Positions 36,901 through 45,092 of a stretch of 64,000 bases of DNA are shown one piece after another (within the stretch, counting starts at the first letter, position 1; the number at the start of each line of letters is the position of its first letter). The translations under genes and the position numbers were made by a program. Location: the NCBI GenBank assembly GCA_030248215.1, contig JASANG010002236.1:1-64000 (forward strand), given 5' to 3'. Origin of the DNA: Enoplolaimus lenunculus (taxonomy: Eukaryota; Nematoda; Enoplea; Enoplida; Thoracostomopsidae). The notes under the pieces were generated by a model. The model did no database searches, was not told where the DNA came from, and was given only the letters and a program-made list of their open reading frames with translations.

Positions 36901-39900
36901 ACCAGCAAAAAAATTAAATTGAATTTTTCTGTGGCATGTATTTTTCATTTTCCGGTTCCGTTTCCGGTAATTTTTTCAAATTCCAGTTCCGGTAAATTGT
37001 AATTCCGGTTGCACCCTGCTGACTACATCATGTAATTATTTCTTTCGATAAGAACTAAATACGATTGATTAGTTAGGTATATCATAGGCATCATGTAATG
37101 TGGTTTCACGTTTACTTATCGACGCTCCTTGTTTCATTTTTAATGATTTCATTCTTTTGAAAAGTTTACATATGTCCAAACTTTCATTTGTTCATTTTAC
37201 GGCTCTGACTCGAAAACGTGATTATTTAGGAAAAGAACATTTTTTACAAGAAAATAACAGCTACAAGCGCAAACTATATAGTTTTTAGGTTTTATACTAT
37301 TGCCAGGTTTGGTTTTGGCGCAGATATAAGTTGTTTGTGGCTTATAGTAAACCTGGTTTTTACTGAAAATATGTTTACTCGAAAAACAAACACTAAAGTT
37401 AAGTGCTGTGAGGAAATCGATTGCATTGATAGTACCAAGCAGTGCGGGAAAGTAAAACGCTTCTGTTGAAATAAAAGCAACATATTTAAAACTACCGGGT
37501 GTGTCATTAGGCGGATGCCCAACACCCAACGCGGCGTTCCCAATACGAGATGCTTTGTCAAGTAGTGGCACTGCCGGAATGAACAATTACGTACGTAGCT
37601 ATTTACGAATACAATGATATGAACCGTATTTTGTTGACTTTTTGGAGTCAAGATCCAATTTCAACAACATTAGAACGCAAAAAATTAAAAACCATCAATA
37701 TTGCGATATACCTGTCATGCAATACCGAACCTTTTACACATGAAAGATATTTGTTTAAATTTGGTGTAATAGCGTCGCTCGGCGCTATTCGATAATATGA
37801 CATTAAAGGTTATTAAAGTAGAGCGCAACCACTTACCAATGCAATTTGGTCGGCTATTTGTAGCATCGAACATCAACCCGATCCACAATAAATCCTTGAG
37901 CAATTGAGTTTCAAAAGCTGCATACCTGTAATTCCGCATAGTAGCACGGTCTACACCGTAAGTTTAATTAAAAATAAGGTAAATGTTGAAACTCACAATT
38001 GATTTGGAAGAACAACTCGATTGCTCATAAACTGGACGCATGTGCTACACACATTTGAGAATAATACGGTCATTAAATTTAAAACGAAACCAATCAAGTT
38101 ATAGATGACGTTATCGACAACATCAAATCGATCCGGCTGCTGTGATACATGGTCTCTTGACCCGTCAACATTACCTAGTGTTCATCCACAGCCCCACAGC
38201 AGTAGCTCAGGGTTTACCCGATACGACTGGGCAGGTTTTGAATGTCTTCGTGCAGAGAGTGATGTTACAGATGGCAGCCAGTTTCGTGATGTAAATCTGG
38301 TAATATAATGGCTCACGAGGTGTATGTTATCTCCTTTATAATCTCATGCTTATACACACTGCATTTAATAATAGATATTGCAAAACTGTTCGCTGTCCGT
38401 ATTAACTCTGGTGCAACGGTTGTACTAACAAATAAAAACCATCCTTATTGATATAACCAAGAGCGGATAATGCACGCAGTTAGTCAAGAGTATGCCACTG
38501 GGATCATTTTGTGTAGAAAAGAATGCACCCAGCACGCGTTGCGTTTTTGCTCGACCCCCTTTCTCATTTACGGGGGGGGGGCGTTAATTCGTAAAAAGCG
38601 AAATTCCAACAATAGCAATAATATTTCGCTTTTCTTATTAAAGATCACGAAACTGAAAGGAGAGTACGGCGAAAATACAAAGCTGGCTGGCAGGGTGCAG
38701 CCGGAATTCCGATTCCGATTAGAATTCCGATTCAAAACTAGTTCGGATTTCGATTACACAATCAATCGTAATAGGAATTCTGACTTTTTAATTTTAGACC
38801 TACTGGTTGTTATATGTTGCATAAAAATTATGCATAATGATTACCCATTTGGTCATGCGACGTTTTTGTGAATTTTTTCCAGCCAACACCCTAAATCAAT
38901 AATATTATACTTGTAAATACAAATTATCCGTATACTCACAAAATTTGTAGTTCCGCTTCCGCTTATGATTCCAATTCCGGTATAGCTTTTCTGTTCCGAT
39001 TCCGATTCAGGTATAATTTAGTTCCGCTTTGCGCCCTGCTGGCTGGTACGTTTTGTATATGCCATTTAAATCCCTCGTAAGTTGCACATTGATGTCTGAG
39101 AGCATGCGTTATCCACACTTGATTTAACACACTCAAACCGTAACTAATTGTCCATCATGCTATTTTCAACTGCAACCTGCACAAGCATTGCGCATGTTTA
39201 CGCAATTTTATTAAAACGGGTAAAAATACATTTTCTTTAAATACCTGAACAGCTTTGATAGATTAATTTGGTTCTCTTTTAACCGACCAAGGCAACAAGA
39301 TATGGCCCAGGGATCCATGGGTTACCTCAATCCAAATACGCGTTTGTCAGATAGAGACACCGGTTTATATATTGGATAACCGTCTCGGTAACGATCGGAT
39401 AATTGTGTTGTGAAAACCGACGTTTTAGTCCTTTTCTGTACCGTTTCCAGCCAATACAAGTTTCTATATACTTCACTAGATGCTATGCTTATCAGGTTCA
39501 AAAATGTTGAGGTACATTTCGCTGAAACAATTGCTGAAGCTGTTGTCATTCGTCTGTATATACTCTTTGTAACTCTTCTGACTTGAAGTCGACGCCCGAT
39601 TTGATAATAATCTTAAACAGATGCTGATCATATTTGCGTACCTCAGACATCCGCTTGATATCAAGCTATGACAATTCGTCGCCCGGCAACTTGTCGCCAA
39701 ACAGTGTCCTAAAGAAAGCCAATAAATGTATCTTAGCATAAATCCTGAGCGTAATCCTAAGCCAAAACCCTATACCTAACCAATGAGCATAATGCTGTGC
39801 AACGATTCGTCGAGCCGATGAAATTTTGGATTACAAATTGTCGGGTGACTTATCGTCGTATAAATACTGCTTGATATACCTTACTTAATCTGATAAACTT

Positions 39901-42415
39901 AATGCATTGTCTATCAAAAATAATGGGTGACCATTTAATGTGGCTTATATAATGGGTTCAACGCATCCATTCAGAGTGCCCGAGTTCTATGATAAATATG
40001 TAATTCTGCAGGCTGTACATTTGGTTTAGTTTTATGGAACATTTGTTTAGCGAAACACCATGTTACAATGGGGATCAAAACATGCGCTGTTGTACGTTTT
40101 CTACCACAGTTCCCGAAATTTCCAGATTTTGGCCTAACTTAGCGTTAGGAATAGGCTTAGACTTATGCTTATGCTTATGCTTGACAGGGGAAGATCTAGA
40201 AGAGCTACGCTTGAATATGATTTGGGTAGTTGTAGTCTACATGTGCCTAATAAAACATGTTCCGGCGTAGCTTAGGTGTAGTATTTCGGCTTCTAAAATT
40301 AGAAAATGCAACAACTAATGGTACAAACGCACTAAAGCAGTACTCTGTTTTGGAATTTTGTGCTTTGTTGATGTCGAGGCTGTCTGAATGGCACATCCCT
40401 ATAACGATGCACGTGGTGCACAGCAATACTAATCAGCTTTAGACGGTTGGTTTATGTTTTGCAGGGTGTAACCGGATATCTGTTTGCGGTGAAGATCGGT
40501 CTTCATTTCCGTAATAGAAATAACGGAAATTCTGTTGTTTTTGCATTCAAAATTAGGTATAAATCACGTATATAGCTCGCAATTTTTCGTTACAGTTATA
40601 CTATAATGTTTGAAATGAAATAAAAATTACGAAATTCATTCAAAATCTTACAAATACATGCACGCCTCAGTTGTGTTGGCAGAAAAATTTTTTTTGACAC
40701 TTTTATACTTTAATATCCGTTTTCCGTTTCCGTTATTTTTACCAATCGTTTACACCCTGATGTATTGGTGCAGGTGATTATTGTCACTTTACCATCAGTA
40801 AACTTTAACCAATGATTAATCAATACTTAGTGTGAAAATTCCCAGTATTAACGAACAAATTCTACATCATACGCGGTTGCCGTTTGTTTCAAACCTTGGA
40901 TGCAGATGTGAAGTCTGAATTTTGCAAGTTTTCAAATTCAAAGGCTTGATATGTATATTTCAGTCAGTCAATATAACGAACATTAAAGCCTTTATAAGTA
41001 TGTATAAATCCCGAAGATCGCTTAAGAAACAATAATTAGCAACGTTGTCAATATATTTCAATTGAAGTCATCCACATTTTCTTCATGACAAAACGAGCGG
41101 AAAGAAGTCGTACTCACACGTCCATGTTTGTACAGTAAGAACATGCAACTGTAAAATGTATGTACAAGTTTCGGTCATAAACCGTTGCACCAAAATTACA
41201 GCTGCAGTTTGCAGCAAACAAGTTGCTTGCTACAGAAACTTGCACGTATGAAGGCGTTTTATATATCAATCAAGTTGTTGCGTTGACACTGTAGTTAAGT
41301 ATTCTATTTTTATTGTTTTCAGGAATGGGACGTAAGGTCGCAAATGGATGGAGAAGGTGGATCGTCAACAAGTATGGATGGAAAGTCTCATGATGTTCAA
41401 TTGTTTAAGGTATGTTTCTGGAATCAAAGTTTGTATTAATTGTGGATGTTAGCTTAACTTTAGTGGCAGCATCGCATTTAAAAATATAACGACATGACCT
41501 AAACAGGGGGTTGCCAGTGGGTAGTATTAAGGAGCCAACCCCTGAGGAATTTATGGAAATGGTTTTTAAATGGTTTTCAATCAACAATCCCCTTCGAAAG
41601 TATCAAGGAACGTAACCGCTTTGTTTCAATTATCTTGGTTCATGACCATGAACCTAAGCTGCTGCGCTCTCGTCTTATGCGTAGCAAAATACTCCGCGTA
41701 CCAATTTGCACTACGGCCAGGGTGCAAAGTTGAACTGGATTATATCGGAATCGGAACAGCAAATTTATATCGGAATCGGAACTACAAAATTTATGACTAC
41801 ACGGATAATATATATTACCAAGTATAATACTGATTTAGGTGTCTGTTGGTTGCAACAATTCTCAAAAACGTTGCATGAACAAAGTGGCAATCATTTTTTG
41901 CTACAATCAATTATTCATTAGTTAACTTATCGAAAACAATTTAATAGATAAATGATGCAAAATTTTTATACACCATATCACAACAAGTAGGCCTAAAATT
42001 AAAACGTAGAAATTCCGATTGATTGTACAATCGGAATCGGTAGCGGAACTCGTTTTGAATGGTAACTCTAACCTGAATTGGAAATCCGATCGCGCCCTGA
42101 CTACGGACATATAGTGACTACCAAAATTTGTTGGACCCAATGCAAAATTTGATACTTTTCTAGGCACAGGTGCATCAAGAAATCTCGAAATACCATCAAA
42201 CAGGAGAACAAGCCACTGATCCTCATTCATCTGGTGACGGTGGTAGCGCTACAGGGTTGTCAACTGAAGCAATATTGCTGCAATTTTTACGCGATGCAGT
42301 GTATTACTTTTTGATTAATCGGGATCCGAAAGATCATTTACATGCGATTATGAGTATATTAAACTTTTCACACCGCCAACGCTCTGATGTGTTGAGACTT
42401 CGTCGCAATGTTTGA
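18674..42415 (+). CDS. Giant GRIP-domain coiled-coil protein (golgin / motor-adaptor-like), 12 exons
   Basis: Exons: 18674-18957, 20125-20365, 21583-21796, 22005-22241, 22565-28042, 28717-28974, 29797-30288, 31851-32130, 33450-35748, 38105-38290, 41323-41409, 42164-42415. All junctions are GT-AG and in phase; the total is 10308 nt, or 3435 residues plus stop. Residues 1-175 are Ser/Pro-rich. Residues 176-310 resemble the syntaphilin/syntabulin N-terminal coiled coil (RYVPHC...EYLTPTQRK...ELRKQL). Residues 390-2240 are mostly heptad-rich coiled coil broken by Ser-rich linkers. Residues 2496-3100 are disordered and full of [ST]QT[DE] motifs. Residues 3387-3432 (LLQFLRDAVYYFLI...IMSILNFSHRQR) match a GRIP domain, which in known golgins binds Arl1-GTP on trans-Golgi membranes. 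The usual GRIP tyrosine is phenylalanine here. Role inferred: Golgi tether or dynein adaptor. The gene structure is strong, the exact family is uncertain, and exon 10 may be optional. Confidence 0.85.
20125..20365 (+). CDS. Golgin-like gene, exon 2
   Basis: Acceptor TTACAG, donor CAG|GTTAGC. The incoming 2-nt overhang is completed by one base and the exon ends in phase 0 at Gln. It encodes a Ser/Gly/Thr-rich low-complexity stretch (SFGSNASSSISANWQ). An alternative in-frame acceptor six bases upstream (TCTAG at 20118) would add two residues. Confidence 0.7.
20886..20949 (-). repeat. tRNA-like SINE head or tRNA pseudogene
   Basis: On the minus strand: A-box-like TATAGCTCAGTGGTC and B-box-like GGGATCGAATC at tRNA spacing, joined by a degenerate anticodon arm (GCCTCACACCCGTGAG). 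It does not fold into a proper cloverleaf, so a SINE head is likelier than a gene. In golgin intron 2. Confidence 0.5.
21177..21496. mobile_element. TA-target foldback MITE in golgin intron 2
   Basis: 320 bp between TA dinucleotides (21175-21176, 21497-21498). Ends CTCTCTAAAAGCTTAAAC and TTTAAGTTTTTAGAGAG are inverted; the interior is repeated AGTTTAAG/CTTAAACT words. Confidence 0.75.
21583..21796 (+). CDS. Golgin-like gene, exon 3 (syntaphilin-like motif)
   Basis: Acceptor TATTTTAG, donor AG|GTGAAT. It reads GKSTRYVPHC...DPCEYLTPTQRKNRII and then a heptad coiled coil. The order Arg-Tyr, Cys, EYLTP-x-Q-x-K, then a basic helix resembles the start of the syntaphilin/syntabulin coiled coil (QYLTPLQQKE in vertebrates, from memory). 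Phase 0 in, 1-nt overhang out. Confidence 0.8.
21895..21955. mobile_element. CAGGGTGCAACCGG-family MITE, 5' fragment
   Basis: Begins CCAGGGTGCAACCAAATG and keeps GGTGCTGGAACCGG, then stops. In golgin intron 3. Confidence 0.5.
22005..22241 (+). CDS. Golgin-like gene, exon 4
   Basis: Acceptor TTTTTCAG is strong. The exon continues the coiled coil (ENHRLLTRLKMMTDEHRREK). The donor used here is CAG|GTGATT at 22242. A second donor, GTTAA|GTAAAT at 22291, also gives a correct reading frame if paired with an acceptor at 22556 instead of 22564, so the exon 4/5 boundary has two valid solutions. Confidence 0.75.
22565..28042 (+). CDS. Golgin-like gene, exon 5 (main coiled-coil exon)
   Basis: One uninterrupted 5.5-kb exon of about 1825 codons. 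Long heptad stretches rich in Glu, Gln, Lys and Leu alternate with Ser/Gly-rich linkers (around 23310-23560 and 25300-25700). xQT motifs lie at about 22729, 22747, 24607 and 24640. QYMMMFDKGRQ at about 25396 is echoed near the end of exon 9. Ends at AAG|GTAAGT with a 1-nt overhang. Confidence 0.93.
28400..28640. repeat. Interspersed repeat shared by golgin introns 1 and 5
   Basis: TCAGCTGGTAACACAAGAGA, GGGTTTTAGGCATTTTTTCA and CTGGCTACGCCCATGTC recur in related form at 19080-19260 and, partly, near 36520-36570. Class unknown. Confidence 0.45.
28717..28974 (+). CDS. Golgin-like gene, exon 6
   Basis: Acceptor TATCTTCAG, donor CG|GTAAGC. The coiled coil continues without a break from exon 5 (RE|AHIRILERELRSAEDSV). 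Intron phase 1 at both ends. Confidence 0.85.
29092..29252. mobile_element. TTAGGC-bearing MITE in golgin intron 6
   Basis: GGGCCTGAACAGTAGTATAA, then about five CCTAAG units, TTAGTCTAAAGC, and the right end CTATACATGGGCCC. Same architecture as 45337-45538. Confidence 0.65.
29578..29740. repeat. 20-bp CG-rich tandem repeat and CpG-rich tail
   Basis: Four units of about 20 bp (GACGCCATTCGTCGCAGGGC-like) at 29578-29662, then GCGCCCGCGCCGCGCAGCGAG and TAAAGCGCAATC, the end word of the CpG-rich family seen at 16780 and 59800. Confidence 0.6.
29797..30288 (+). CDS. Golgin-like gene, exon 7
   Basis: Acceptor GCTTTTAG with an in-frame alternative CTGCAG nine bases downstream. Donor CG|GTAGGT. It encodes a Ser/Thr-rich disordered linker (SNLSTTSSSLGSTTTL, later SSGETDSNSAESSTS). 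Phase 1 in and out. Confidence 0.8.
31851..32130 (+). CDS. Golgin-like gene, exon 8
   Basis: Acceptor CTGTTCTAG, donor CT|GTAAGC. A Pro-rich start (PDTPAPPPPDHYQQSYL) runs into a clear coiled coil (VEFDRRIDSLSKELAMTSREL). The 1-nt overhang from exon 7 is completed, and the exon ends with a 2-nt overhang that exon 9 completes to Leu. Confidence 0.85.
32774..33198. mobile_element. CAGGGTGCAA hAT-type MITE (CGGAATCGG subtype) in golgin intron 8
   Basis: 425 bp, ends CAGGGTGCAAAACGGAA and TTTCGATTGCACCCTG, flanked by GTGTTTAC / GCGTTCAC (6 of 8). Near the left end a run of CGGAATCGG words forms a simple repeat. Confidence 0.8.
33450..35748 (+). CDS. Golgin-like gene, exon 9 (array of xQT motifs)
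   Basis: A 766-codon exon with acceptor TACTTTCAG and donor CAG|GTAAGC. Most of it is predicted disordered and carries about 14 short motifs of the form [TSAFC]QT[DEPSVL], such as STQTP, ATQTE, GSQTD, WSQTD (twice), TTQTD and ASQTD, between 33508 and 35535. The TQT core is the classic dynein light chain LC8 anchor. The last 70 residues return to coiled coil and end with EMYMVMFKKGRDVARAELQ. Phase 0 out. Confidence 0.92.
35890..36612. other. Golgin intron 9, left part: no gene seen
   Basis: Overlapping short open frames lack splice support. Contains a scrap of the repeat at 28400-28640 near 36530. Confidence 0.35.
36613..37018. mobile_element. CAGGGTGCAACCGG hAT-type MITE, intact copy
   Basis: 406 bp with a perfect 8-bp duplication CTGACTAC (36605-36612, 37019-37026). 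Ends CAGGGTGCAACCGGAATTCC and AATTCCGGTTGCACCCTG are inverted. Non-coding. In golgin intron 9. Confidence 0.9.
37353..37570 (-). CDS. Antisense nested gene, exon d
   Basis: A 218-nt exon with acceptor CATTCCGGCAG and donor CAG|GTTTAC. Reads PLLDKASRIGNAALGVGHPP followed by a hydrophobic stretch (YVAFISTEAFYFPALLGTIN). May instead read through to a stop at 37197. Confidence 0.5.
37353..39521 (-). CDS. Antisense nested gene fragment (unrecognised product), four exons
   Basis: On the minus strand, inside golgin introns 9-10, four open segments join in phase: 39521-39326, 38044-37997, 37925-37837, 37570-37353. All introns are GT-AG (donors GAG|GTAACC, ATT|GTGAGT, TTG|GTAAGT, CAG|GTTTAC; acceptors GTTTCAG, GTGTAG, TTACAG, CGGCAG). 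Together they give about 183 residues including SDRYRDGYPIYKPVSLSDKR, LLKDLLWIGLMFDATNSRPN and GHPPNDTPGSFKYVAFISTE, ending in a hydrophobic segment that could span a membrane. The frame also stays open past 37353 to a stop at 37197-37199, a possible terminal exon. I see no start codon and recognise no family. It could be a live nested gene or an older gene relic. Confidence 0.5.
37837..37925 (-). CDS. Antisense nested gene, exon c
   Basis: An 89-nt exon with acceptor GGAATTACAG and donor TTG|GTAAGT. Reads YAAFETQLLKDLLWIGLMFD and on to RPNCI, with a 1-nt overhang completed in exon d. Confidence 0.5.
37997..38044 (-). CDS. Antisense nested gene, exon b
   Basis: A 48-nt exon; its first base completes the Ser codon from exon a and its last two bases start a Leu codon finished in exon c. 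Donor GTGAGT is strong, the acceptor AAATGTGTGTAG is weak. Reads TCVQFMSNRVVLPNQ. Confidence 0.4.
38105..38290 (+). CDS. Golgin-like gene, exon 10 (possible cassette exon)
   Basis: A 62-codon open segment (GFTRYDWAGFECLRAESDV) with donor GAT|GTAAAT. The acceptor AAGTTATAG has a poor polypyrimidine tract. It is phase 0 at both ends, so exons 9 and 11 splice in frame with or without it. An antisense gene surrounds it. Confidence 0.5.
38691..39038. mobile_element. CAGGGTGCAACCGG hAT-type MITE (CGATTCCG subtype)
   Basis: 348 bp, perfect 8-bp duplication CTGGCTGG (38683-38690, 39039-39046). Inverted ends CAGGGTGCAGCCGGAATTCC and TTTGCGCCCTG. In golgin intron 10, between exons a and b of the antisense gene. 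Confidence 0.88.
39326..39521 (-). CDS. Antisense nested gene, exon a
   Basis: 64 codons with 2-nt overhangs at both ends. Acceptor CAATTGTTTCAG, donor TTGAG|GTAACC. Reads ...SSEVYRNLYWLETVQ...YPIYKPVSLSDKRVFGL. The upstream exon was not found. Confidence 0.5.
39666..39860. mobile_element. GACAATTTGTCG-family inverted-repeat MITE
   Basis: GACAATTCGTCGCCCGGCAA near the left and GATTACAAATTGTCGGGTGA at the right are related inverted copies; the interior has TTAGGC-like AGCGTAATCCTAAGCC. Boundaries approximate. Confidence 0.4.
40462..40759. mobile_element. CAGGGTGTAACCGG hAT-type MITE (third subtype)
   Basis: 298 bp, flanked by ATGTTTTG / ATGTATTG (7 of 8). Ends CAGGGTGTAACCGGATATC and CGTTTACACCCTG. 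A relative lies at 43451-43716. Confidence 0.82.
41323..41409 (+). CDS. Golgin-like gene, exon 11
   Basis: An 87-nt phase 0/0 exon with acceptor TTGTTTTCAG and donor AAG|GTATGT. It encodes EWDVRSQMDGEGG and a Ser-rich stretch, linking the coiled coil to the C-terminal GRIP-like exon. Short, but both splice sites are strong. Confidence 0.75.
41718..42099. mobile_element. CAGGGTGCAA hAT-type MITE (CGGAATCGG subtype) in golgin intron 11
   Basis: 382 bp, flanked by ACTACGGC / ACTACGGA (7 of 8). It ends only 64 bp before the last golgin exon. Confidence 0.82.
42164..42415 (+). CDS. Golgin-like gene, exon 12 (GRIP-like domain and stop)
   Basis: Acceptor ACTTTTCTAG; 83 codons and TGA at 42413-42415. 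The last 50 residues match the GRIP pattern: acidic/Leu lead, FLRDAVYYFL, a charged turn, then HAIMSILNFS, with a basic tail LRLRRNV. In family members the residue before the first LR/LK pair is Tyr and contacts Arl1; here it is Phe. Confidence 0.8.
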   Translation, partial: AQVHQEISKYHQTGEQATDPHSSGDGGSATGLSTEAILLQFLRDAVYYFLINRDPKDHLHAIMSILNFSHRQRSDVLRLRRNV

Positions 42416-42843
42416 AATAGTCATGGTACTTGTAGCCGCATTGGAGCATGGTGGTCTAGCTCCTTTATAACAGTTTTAGGACCCGCTTGTAAATCATTTG
42501 AAGTCCACTCATTTCTTCCTAAAAATTTTGACCCGCTATCTAAACAAAACATCCGCATGTTAGCTGTTTTTGAACTTGAAAATAGGTTGAATTTTGGGTT
42601 TTTGAATTTTTCAATGTGTTTAAATATATACTTCTGACAAATGTTTCATTTCTTCGAAACAAGTTGATTAACGTGAAAATCCAACTGTATTTGGCTTTGT
42701 CATATCTTTCCAGTAGTGCAAAGGTACTGTATATATCGTTGAGTTTTAATTGAAAATAATTTACTATTGCTATTATATTTTAAGTTAATATAATTGAGAG
42801 TTCTATGTTTGAAGTTGTACAATATTAAAATTGTGACTTTATA

Positions 42844-42849
42844 AATAAA
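42844..42849 (+). promoter_or_regulatory. Candidate poly(A) signal of golgin-like gene
   Basis: AATAAA lies about 430 nt after the stop codon, the first canonical signal I see downstream, just before a MITE end at 42875. Confidence 0.45.
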
Positions 42850-42874
42850 GCTATCTGTATTATTACTTGTTCAT

Positions 42875-43450
42875 CAGGGTGCAACCGTAACTTCATGTCT
42901 GCCAGAATACCAACATTCGGTTGTTTTTCCGATAAGTCGTTTTCCATTAATACTGCGGCAACCTGTATAAGAGGTGGGTTGATCACAATATTCCAATATT
43001 CCGGCAGCTCCCATGCGCAAGCTTAAAGCGCTGAAAGAAGTGTAAACATGAGATTATAGCCTCAGTCTGAGCCCAAAATTTAGTCGAAAATCTAAGCATA
43101 ATTTTTTTGCATTCGCAGCAAAAACAGTCGATCCGATGGTCCATTAGATGCAGTGAATTAAACGAATTTATTAGTGTGAGATTGAAAACTGAGTTTGCGA
43201 AAGCTTCTGTACTTAAAATAGTTTTGAAAAATTTGCAACGTTGTAACAAAGTGCAGAACGCGGTCCGGTAGCTAGGGGGCTCAAGGGTGAGATGTGACGT
43301 TCTTAAAAAATTTTGATCCTCCATAAAAAACAGTTGTCTTGTAGGCCCTCCAAAACATTTTAAACCTCCTAGCGAGGACAGAACACTAAAATATTGGAGC
43401 GCTGCCCAATTACGTATGTGAGCATTCCAGCTTTTAATAAAAGGTAGATT
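42875..43450. other. Intergenic: MITE 5' end and unassigned sequence
   Basis: Begins CAGGGTGCAACCGTAAC right after the golgin poly(A) candidate; the matching right end could not be paired. A minus-strand open frame at 42983-43324 has no splice or motif support. Confidence 0.4.
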
Positions 43451-43716
43451 TGCATATCATATATGTTGCAATTGCAATTGTTCGAAATGAAATAAAAATT
43501 ACGAATTCGTTCAAAATCGTAAAAATTTAGGTGCATCTGCCATTTTTTCTTAAACATTTTAGAAAGCCTATTGAATATAATATGCAGGTCCCAGTCAGTT
43601 TTGTTGACAGGAAAATAAAACAGCTTTGGAACTTTTATACTTCAAGATCCGTTTTCCCTTTCGTTATTTCGATCACTATGCATTTCCTTATTTTTTTACT
43701 ATCTGTTTACACCCTG
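43451..43716. mobile_element. CAGGGTGTAACCGG-subtype MITE, 5'-truncated
   Basis: Shares GAAATGAAATAAAAATTACG, TTCAAAATCGTAAAAAT, ATCCGTTTTCCCTTTCGTT and the end GTTTACACCCTG with the copy at 40462-40759. Confidence 0.65.
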
Positions 43717-44819
43717 CTTTCTATAACCCTAGGATCTTCGATTGAAATTGTGACTTGAAAGTAGTTCTTGTATACGAAACAAAAATACTCCTGTCAGGAA
43801 AAGTTCATATATGTGACAAGTTAGCAATTTAAAAGTACAAAGAATGATATTTTACGCTATATGTAACACTAGAATGCCCAAAATCACGGCTAAAACACGT
43901 TTCTTGGAGGTCAATCTTTTGTATCTCACCGCTATCTATGGCGGACGTCTTAGCATCGCATGTTTTACTTTTATGTTTGTGATATCGGTAGTCATTTCGT
44001 GGTAGTTACAAGTTTAATGTTGTTTGCTTAAAAAATCATTCAAACATTGTTTTGGCTATACACGTACAAGACGGCGTTTCTGTGATATAGAAGTGTTTAA
44101 GATAAGCCGCAATCTTCAAAGATCTTAATTGTGCTACTCGCAGTATTCAATAATTAATAGATCATTATTAAACATTGCGCTTTTACCAATGGCACAGCCA
44201 GAAAGATAGCTTTAGGCGTCATGAACCCGCTAAGATTTGTGTAAATTTATTTAGAAACCACGCTTGTGGAAAATTTCATGCACCATAAACACACCCTTTT
44301 CAAAGCCCTGGCTACACTCATGTATTTCTTTAGTTTTTATACAGTTTTTGAATGCAGCATTTTATTTTAACGTCAATATTTATACCGGATACCAGAAAAC
44401 GACGGAGCCAGATAATCAAATATCCGACCGGACCCGGAACCCACTGACCATGTTTATCAGCGTTAATACCAGCGTTAGTGTGAGTCAAAACTCAATAAAG
44501 ATTTTACATTGCATGCATGACAGAAAAAATATGTAAAAGTAATTCAATGAGTTCCTCGGTAGTTGGTATAAATGCATTGAAGGTTGCAATTTTTTGAAGT
44601 TGATAAAAAATAAGCGACAAGTTAAAATACCGAAATCAAAGCAGTATGGCGGTTTTTGCTGGAGCCGGATATCCAGTCGCATCCTGATTATATAAAAGAT
44701 TTATCCAAATCGTTAATCGGTTAGTACCAATTAAAATTTCACCCATAAGACGTTAATTTAAGTTCCCTATAAAATATAACAACTTACCCTTAACGACGGA
44801 TGGTTATTGCGATTTTGGG
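43717..44819. other. Intergenic spacer; CCGGATAT-type MITE remnant
   Basis: No exon seen. 44390-44688 has ACCGGATACC near the left and GAGCCGGATATCCAG ... CGCATCCTG at the right, a decayed CAGGGTG-family copy. Confidence 0.4.
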
Positions 44820-45020
44820 AAAGAGTAATATTACCGGAGTAGCACGCTTGACTCGCGAGCGACAGGTCCGACGTTCAATTCCCGGCGTGGCCATATCTTT
44901 CGGAGAAATGGGTCGTCCCGACCGTGCAGTTCTGACAGGGCCTACCTATTAATCAAAATTCGCGTTTTCAATTTTCCTGTGTTACTCTTTTTCCTAACTC
45001 AAGTTGGGAAAGGACGTTTT
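44820..45020 (+). repeat. tRNA-derived SINE
   Basis: 44832-44893 keeps a D-arm-like GGAGTAGCACGCTTGACTCG, CGAGCGACAGGTCC and the T-arm GTTCAATTCCCGGCGTGGCC. The downstream body has GGGTCGTCCCGACCGTGCAG; GTTGTCCCGACCGTTTAG recurs near 19488. Lies just upstream of the lipase start. Confidence 0.5.
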
Positions 45021-45092
45021 TGATTTCTACAAGCCGGGCACAAATTAATGTGGTTGATGCAAATTGCAGAAATTTCAGATTTTGAATGCATC

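Noticed and set aside
41130-41265. Exon-like minus-strand segment that might be an upstream exon of the antisense gene
   Set aside because: Its phase does not fit exon a, and its sequence (ACTTGCACGTATGAAGGC, TTTGCAGCAAAC) is a decayed copy of the 61946-62208 MITE.
42875-43716. A single 840-bp CAGGGTG element
   Set aside because: The flanking 8-mers match only 4 of 8 and the left and right parts belong to different subtypes, so they are two fragments.
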